Source: Parvibaculum sedimenti
GTDB taxonomy: Bacteria; Pseudomonadota; Alphaproteobacteria; Parvibaculales; Parvibaculaceae
DNA length: 64,000 nt
Direction: 5' to 3'
Assembly: GCF_009184905.1 (NCBI RefSeq)
Contig: NZ_WESC01000011.1
Span: forward strand, 1 to 64,000
Under the pieces are notes generated by a model, which was not told where the DNA came from, made no database searches, and saw only the letters and a list, made by a program, of their open reading frames with translations. Positions 60,809 through 64,000 of this stretch are shown in pieces (the first letter of the stretch is position 1; every line of letters starts with the position of its first letter). A program made the translations under genes and the position numbers.

Positions 60809-61291
60809 ATGAGCGATGCGGAAACGGTAACGGAAGTTCTCGGCAGCGCGGATATAAAGCGGGTGATGGAGCTTCTTCCTCACCGCTACCCCATGCTGAT
60901 GATCGACAAGATCGTCGAGATGAAGGGCAGCGAGTCTGCGACCGGGATCAAAAACGTTTCGGCCAATGAGCCTTTCTTTCAGGGGCACTTTCCCGGCCAT
61001 CCGGTGATGCCCGGTGTTCTGATCGTTGAGGCCATGGCGCAGACGGCGGGCGCGCTGGTGCTGAGCGGGCTTGGCGCCGATGCCGAAGGCAAGATCGTCT
61101 ATTTCATGACGATTGAACGCGCCCGCTTCCGCAAGCCTGTACAGCCGGGCGATGTGCTGAAGATTCACGTCACCAAGATTCACAGCCGCGGTCCCGTCTG
61201 GAAGTTCAGCGGCGAAGCGAAGGTGGACGGCGTGCTCGTCGCGGAAGCCGACTACAGCGCCATGATCGTCGATCAGGCGTCGAACGTATGA
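60809..61291 (+). CDS. fabZ: 3-hydroxyacyl-[acyl-carrier-protein] dehydratase FabZ
   Basis: Dehydrates hydroxyacyl-ACP in fatty acid elongation and competes with LpxA/LpxD for the same substrates, which explains its place between lpxD and lpxA. The hot-dog fold is seen with [10 protein letters not shown] and the active-site pair His60 ([11 protein letters not shown]) and Glu74 (VEAMAQ), spaced as in known FabZ. The 160 residues fit. Its stop overlaps the lpxA start. Confidence 0.97.
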   Translation: MSDAETVTEVLGSADIKRVMELLPHRYPMLMIDKIVEMKGSESATGIKNVSANEPFFQGHFPGHPVMPGVLIVEAMAQTAGALVLSGLGADAEGKIVYFMTIERARFRKPVQPGDVLKIHVTKIHSRGPVWKFSGEAKVDGVLVAEADYSAMIVDQASNV

Positions 61292-62076
61292 CGAATATTC
61301 ATCCGACTGCCATCGTCGATCCCAAGGCGGAACTCGACCCGAGCGTGAAGGTCGGGCCCTACAGCATCATCGGGCCGGATGTGAAACTCGGCGCGGACGT
61401 CGTACTGCATTCGCATGTTGTCATCGCCGGGCGCACGAGCATCGGTGCGCGGACGCAGATATTCCCCTTCGCGTCGATCGGCCAGCCGCCGCAGGATCTC
61501 AAATATCGCGGCGAGCCGAGCACGCTTGATGTGGGTACGGACAATCTCATCCGCGAATATGTGACGATGAATACCGGTACAGAAGGTGGCGGCATGGTCA
61601 CGCGCGTCGGTAGCCACAACACGTTCCTCGCGAGCGCACATGTCGGCCATGACTGCATCATCGGCGATCACGTCATCCTGTCGAACACGACGCTGCTCGC
61701 GGGCCATTGCCGCGTCGCGGATTACGTGATCTTCGGCGGTGGTTCCGCCGTGCATCAGTTTGTCCGTATCGGCAAGCATGCCTTTATCGGCGGTGCGAGC
61801 GCGGTCGAGAGCGACATCATTCCCTTCGGTCTGGTGGTCGGCAATCGGGCTCACCTCATGGGGCTCAATCTCGTTGGTCTCAAGCGCCGCGGATTTTCGC
61901 GCGAGCAGATCAATGGAATGCGCGATGCCTTCGGCCAGATTTTCGGCCAGGAGGGCGCGCTGCGCGATAGGGTCGCGGCCGTTGCAGAGCGATTTGCCGA
62001 AAACGCGGAAGTGATGGAGATCGTCAACTTCATCCAGGCCGATGCAGATCGTCCGCTCTGCCTGCCGCGCCATTAA
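61288..62076 (+). CDS. lpxA: UDP-N-acetylglucosamine O-acyltransferase
   Basis: First step of lipid A synthesis: transfers a hydroxyacyl chain from ACP to UDP-GlcNAc. The 262 residues form a left-handed beta helix of hexapeptide repeats from [13 protein letters not shown], with the catalytic His121 in [12 protein letters not shown], then a C-terminal helical domain ([17 protein letters not shown]). The family start follows the ATGA overlap with fabZ. Confidence 0.97.
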   Translation: MTNIHPTAIVDPKAELDPSVKVGPYSIIGPDVKLGADVVLHSHVVIAGRTSIGARTQIFPFASIGQPPQDLKYRGEPSTLDVGTDNLIREYVTMNTGTEGGGMVTRVGSHNTFLASAHVGHDCIIGDHVILSNTTLLAGHCRVADYVIFGGGSAVHQFVRIGKHAFIGGASAVESDIIPFGLVVGNRAHLMGLNLVGLKRRGFSREQINGMRDAFGQIFGQEGALRDRVAAVAERFAENAEVMEIVNFIQADADRPLCLPRH

Positions 62077-62100
62077 CGAGGCTTCGCTGAGGCAAGCGGC

Positions 62101-62976
62101 ATGAACTCGTCCGCCAACAGACCGCGCAAACTCGGCATCGCCGCTGGCGGCGGGCCATTGCCGCTTGCGGTCGCCGATGCGGCGCGCGCGGCCGGACGCG
62201 AAGTCTTCATCATTGGCGTCAAAGGCGCGGCGGGCCCCGACATCGAGCGCTATCCGCATGGTTGGGTGCGCGTCGGCGCAATGGGGCGCTTCCTCAAGCT
62301 CTTCAAGCGGAATGGCTGCAAGGATGTCGTCATTATTGGCCCGATGACGCGGCCAGCACTTCGCGACATCGTGCCGGATTTTCGCGGGCTTATGCTGCTG
62401 CCGCGCTTCATCAGGCGCATGAAGACGGGCGATGACGCACTTTTGCGTGGCGTTGTGGAATATCTGGAAGAAAGCGGTATCCGCGTGGTCGGCGCGGAAA
62501 CCATTTTGCCGAGCCTGCTTGCCTCGGAGGGCCTGTTGAGCAAGGCTGCGCCCACGGAGGCACAAGAGGCGGATATTGACATTGCCATTGCCGCCGCCCG
62601 CGAAATCGGTGCGCTGGATATCGGGCAGGGCGCTGTGGTCTGCCGTGGTGCGGTGCTCGCGCTTGAAGACATAAAAGGAACGGATGCGATGCTAGGCCGG
62701 GTTGCCGCCATGCCACCGGAAGGCCGGGGCTCGGAGACCGCGCGCGACGGCGTGCTGGTAAAGCTGCCGAAGCCGGCGCAGGAGCGCCGCGTCGATCTGC
62801 CGACAATTGGTGTGCGGACGGTAGAGCGGGCCGCCGCCGCGGGCCTTGCTGGCATTGCAGTCGAAGCGGGCGGGGCGATCGTCGCCGATGCGGAGGGGGT
62901 GGCGCGCAAGGCTGATGAACTCGGCCTCTTCGTGCTGTGCTTTCCGCACGCCCGCACTCCGGGCCAAAGGCCATGA
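62101..62976 (+). CDS. lpxI: UDP-2,3-diacylglucosamine pyrophosphatase LpxI
   Basis: Hydrolyses UDP-2,3-diacylglucosamine to lipid X, the step done by LpxH in E. coli; LpxI is the unrelated enzyme found in alphaproteobacteria such as Caulobacter. The 291 residues have the two-domain DUF1009 layout: GIAAGGGPLPLAVADAARA at the N-terminus, then DVVIIGPMTRPALRDI, and the C-terminal KLPKPAQERRVDLPTIGVRT with the conserved PTIG and GIAVEAGGAIVAD. Its stop overlaps the lpxB start, so substrate and product enzymes are coupled. Confidence 0.95.
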   Translation: MNSSANRPRKLGIAAGGGPLPLAVADAARAAGREVFIIGVKGAAGPDIERYPHGWVRVGAMGRFLKLFKRNGCKDVVIIGPMTRPALRDIVPDFRGLMLLPRFIRRMKTGDDALLRGVVEYLEESGIRVVGAETILPSLLASEGLLSKAAPTEAQEADIDIAIAAAREIGALDIGQGAVVCRGAVLALEDIKGTDAMLGRVAAMPPEGRGSETARDGVLVKLPKPAQERRVDLPTIGVRTVERAAAAGLAGIAVEAGGAIVADAEGVARKADELGLFVLCFPHARTPGQRP

Positions 62977-64000
62977 AGGACGACGTCAGCATTCCCCACA
63001 TCATGCTCGTCGCCGGCGAGCCTTCCGGCGATGCGCTTGGCGGCGAATTGATGGAAGCGTTGAAGGAACTGACGCATGGCGCGGTGAGGATCACCGGCGC
63101 AGGTGGCCCAAAGATGATTGCGCAAGGCCTGACGTCGATCTTTCCCATGTCGGATACTTCCGTCATGGGCCCGCGCGAGGTCATTCCGCGTCTGCCGCTG
63201 ATCCTGCGGCGCATGCGAGAGACTGCGGATTTCGCCGTGCGCGAGCGGCCCGATGTGCTTGTTATCATCGACAGTCCGGACTTCACACATATGGTGGCGA
63301 AGCGTGTCGCCAAGCGCGCGCCGGATATTCCGATTGCGAATTATGTCTCGCCGAGCGTCTGGGCCTGGCGGCGTGGCCGCGCGCGGGCCATGGCCAAATA
63401 TGTGAAGCGCGTGCTGGCGCTGCTTCCATTCGAACCGGACTTCTTCCGCGCTGAAGCCAATCTCGATTGCGTCTATGTCGGTCATCCAGCCATCGAACGT
63501 CTTCCCGCCTCGGGCAGCGGCGAGGCGTTCCGCAAGGCGCGCGGAATAGCGTCGGACCAGCCGATTCTGCTCGTCCTTCCCGGTAGCCGCACCAATGAAG
63601 TGAAGCGCCTCATTGGCGACTTTGGCGCGACGGCGGCGTTGCTGGCGCGGGATATTCCGGGCATCAAATTCGTGTTGCCGACCGTGCCGCATGTCCGCCA
63701 TCTGGTCGAAGAGGGCGTGAAGAGCTGGAGCGTTCCCGTCGAGCTGATCGAGGGCGAGGACGAGAAGCGCGCGGCGTTCGATGCGGCGACGGCGGCGCTC
63801 GCGGCCTCCGGAACCGTCTCCCTTGAGCTTGGTCTTGCGCGTGTGCCGATGGTGATCGCCTACAAGATCGATCCGGTCGCCGCCTGGGTGGTCTCCGGCC
63901 TGCTCAAGGTGCCGTCTGTTGTCGTCGTCAATCTCATTCTCGACCGGCCTTCGGTGCGCGAGTTCCTGCAATATGCGGCAAAGCCGGCGGCACTTGCCGA
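62973..64000 (+). CDS. lpxB: Lipid-A-disaccharide synthase (partial, runs off the right edge)
   Basis: GT19 glycosyltransferase joining lipid X and UDP-2,3-diacylglucosamine to the disaccharide of lipid A. 342 codons are present with an open frame to the last base. Seen: IMLVAGEPSGDALGGELM, GAGGPKM, DSPDFTHMVAKR, ANYVSPSVWAWRRGR, the sugar-nucleotide region LLVLPGSRTNEVKRL, and ASGTVSLELGLARVPMVIAYK. About 40-50 residues should be missing at the C-terminus. Confidence 0.96.
   Translation, partial: MKDDVSIPHIMLVAGEPSGDALGGELMEALKELTHGAVRITGAGGPKMIAQGLTSIFPMSDTSVMGPREVIPRLPLILRRMRETADFAVRERPDVLVIIDSPDFTHMVAKRVAKRAPDIPIANYVSPSVWAWRRGRARAMAKYVKRVLALLPFEPDFFRAEANLDCVYVGHPAIERLPASGSGEAFRKARGIASDQPILLVLPGSRTNEVKRLIGDFGATAALLARDIPGIKFVLPTVPHVRHLVEEGVKSWSVPVELIEGEDEKRAAFDAATAALAASGTVSLELGLARVPMVIAYKIDPVAAWVVSGLLKVPSVVVVNLILDRPSVREFLQYAAKPAALA

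Overview
The window is a GC-rich alphaproteobacterial chromosome segment. The gene order and several family choices point to a Parvibaculum-like organism: nuoA-N followed by birA, rnj, mce, DUF1467, proS, lolCD and dnaE; LpxI instead of LpxH; a short prolyl-tRNA synthetase without an editing insert; and an alpha-type ornithine decarboxylase with a structured leader. The genus is inferred from memory of such gene orders, not from a search.

Layout. (1) 1-815, minus strand: a low-GC retron locus cut by the window edge. It has a promoter, an msr-msd RNA with a perfect 27-bp msd stem, and an Ec86/St85-type effector; the reverse transcriptase should lie just beyond base 1. (2) 866-12.2 kb: NAD(P)HX repair (nnr), tRNA-Leu, trigger factor with a histidine-rich tail, ornithine decarboxylase plus acetyltransferase, then the protein quality-control set clpP, clpX, lon and an HU gene. 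(3) 12.2-16.3 kb: a minus-strand MFS transporter and a small low-GC islet (glycosyltransferase and pyruvyltransferase-like protein) between tRNA-Val and tRNA-Asp. (4) 16.4-30.8 kb: the complete 14-gene respiratory complex I operon behind one promoter and a 22-bp palindrome. (5) 30.8-45.3 kb: birA, RNase J, methylmalonyl-CoA epimerase, a DUF1467 membrane protein, an intergenic region holding a strong candidate small RNA, two secreted proteins of unknown function, proS, lolCD, a YeiH-type transporter with a LysR regulator, a membrane M28 peptidase and a 46-residue membrane peptide. (6) 45.3-64 kb: dnaE, then the conserved rpsB-tsf-pyrH-frr-uppS-cdsA-dxr-rseP-bamA-skp-lpxD-fabZ-lpxA-lpxI-lpxB run, joining translation, nucleotide supply, lipid carriers, outer-membrane protein assembly and lipid A synthesis. 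lpxB runs off the right edge.

Most of the window is core housekeeping sequence on the plus strand with short gaps and many 4-base ATGA overlaps. The least ordinary parts are the retron at the left edge, the AGGGA-repeat small RNA at about 34.2-34.34 kb, the putative speF-type leader before the decarboxylase, competing hairpins before clpX, the palindrome before nuoA, and the metal-binding-like tail of trigger factor.
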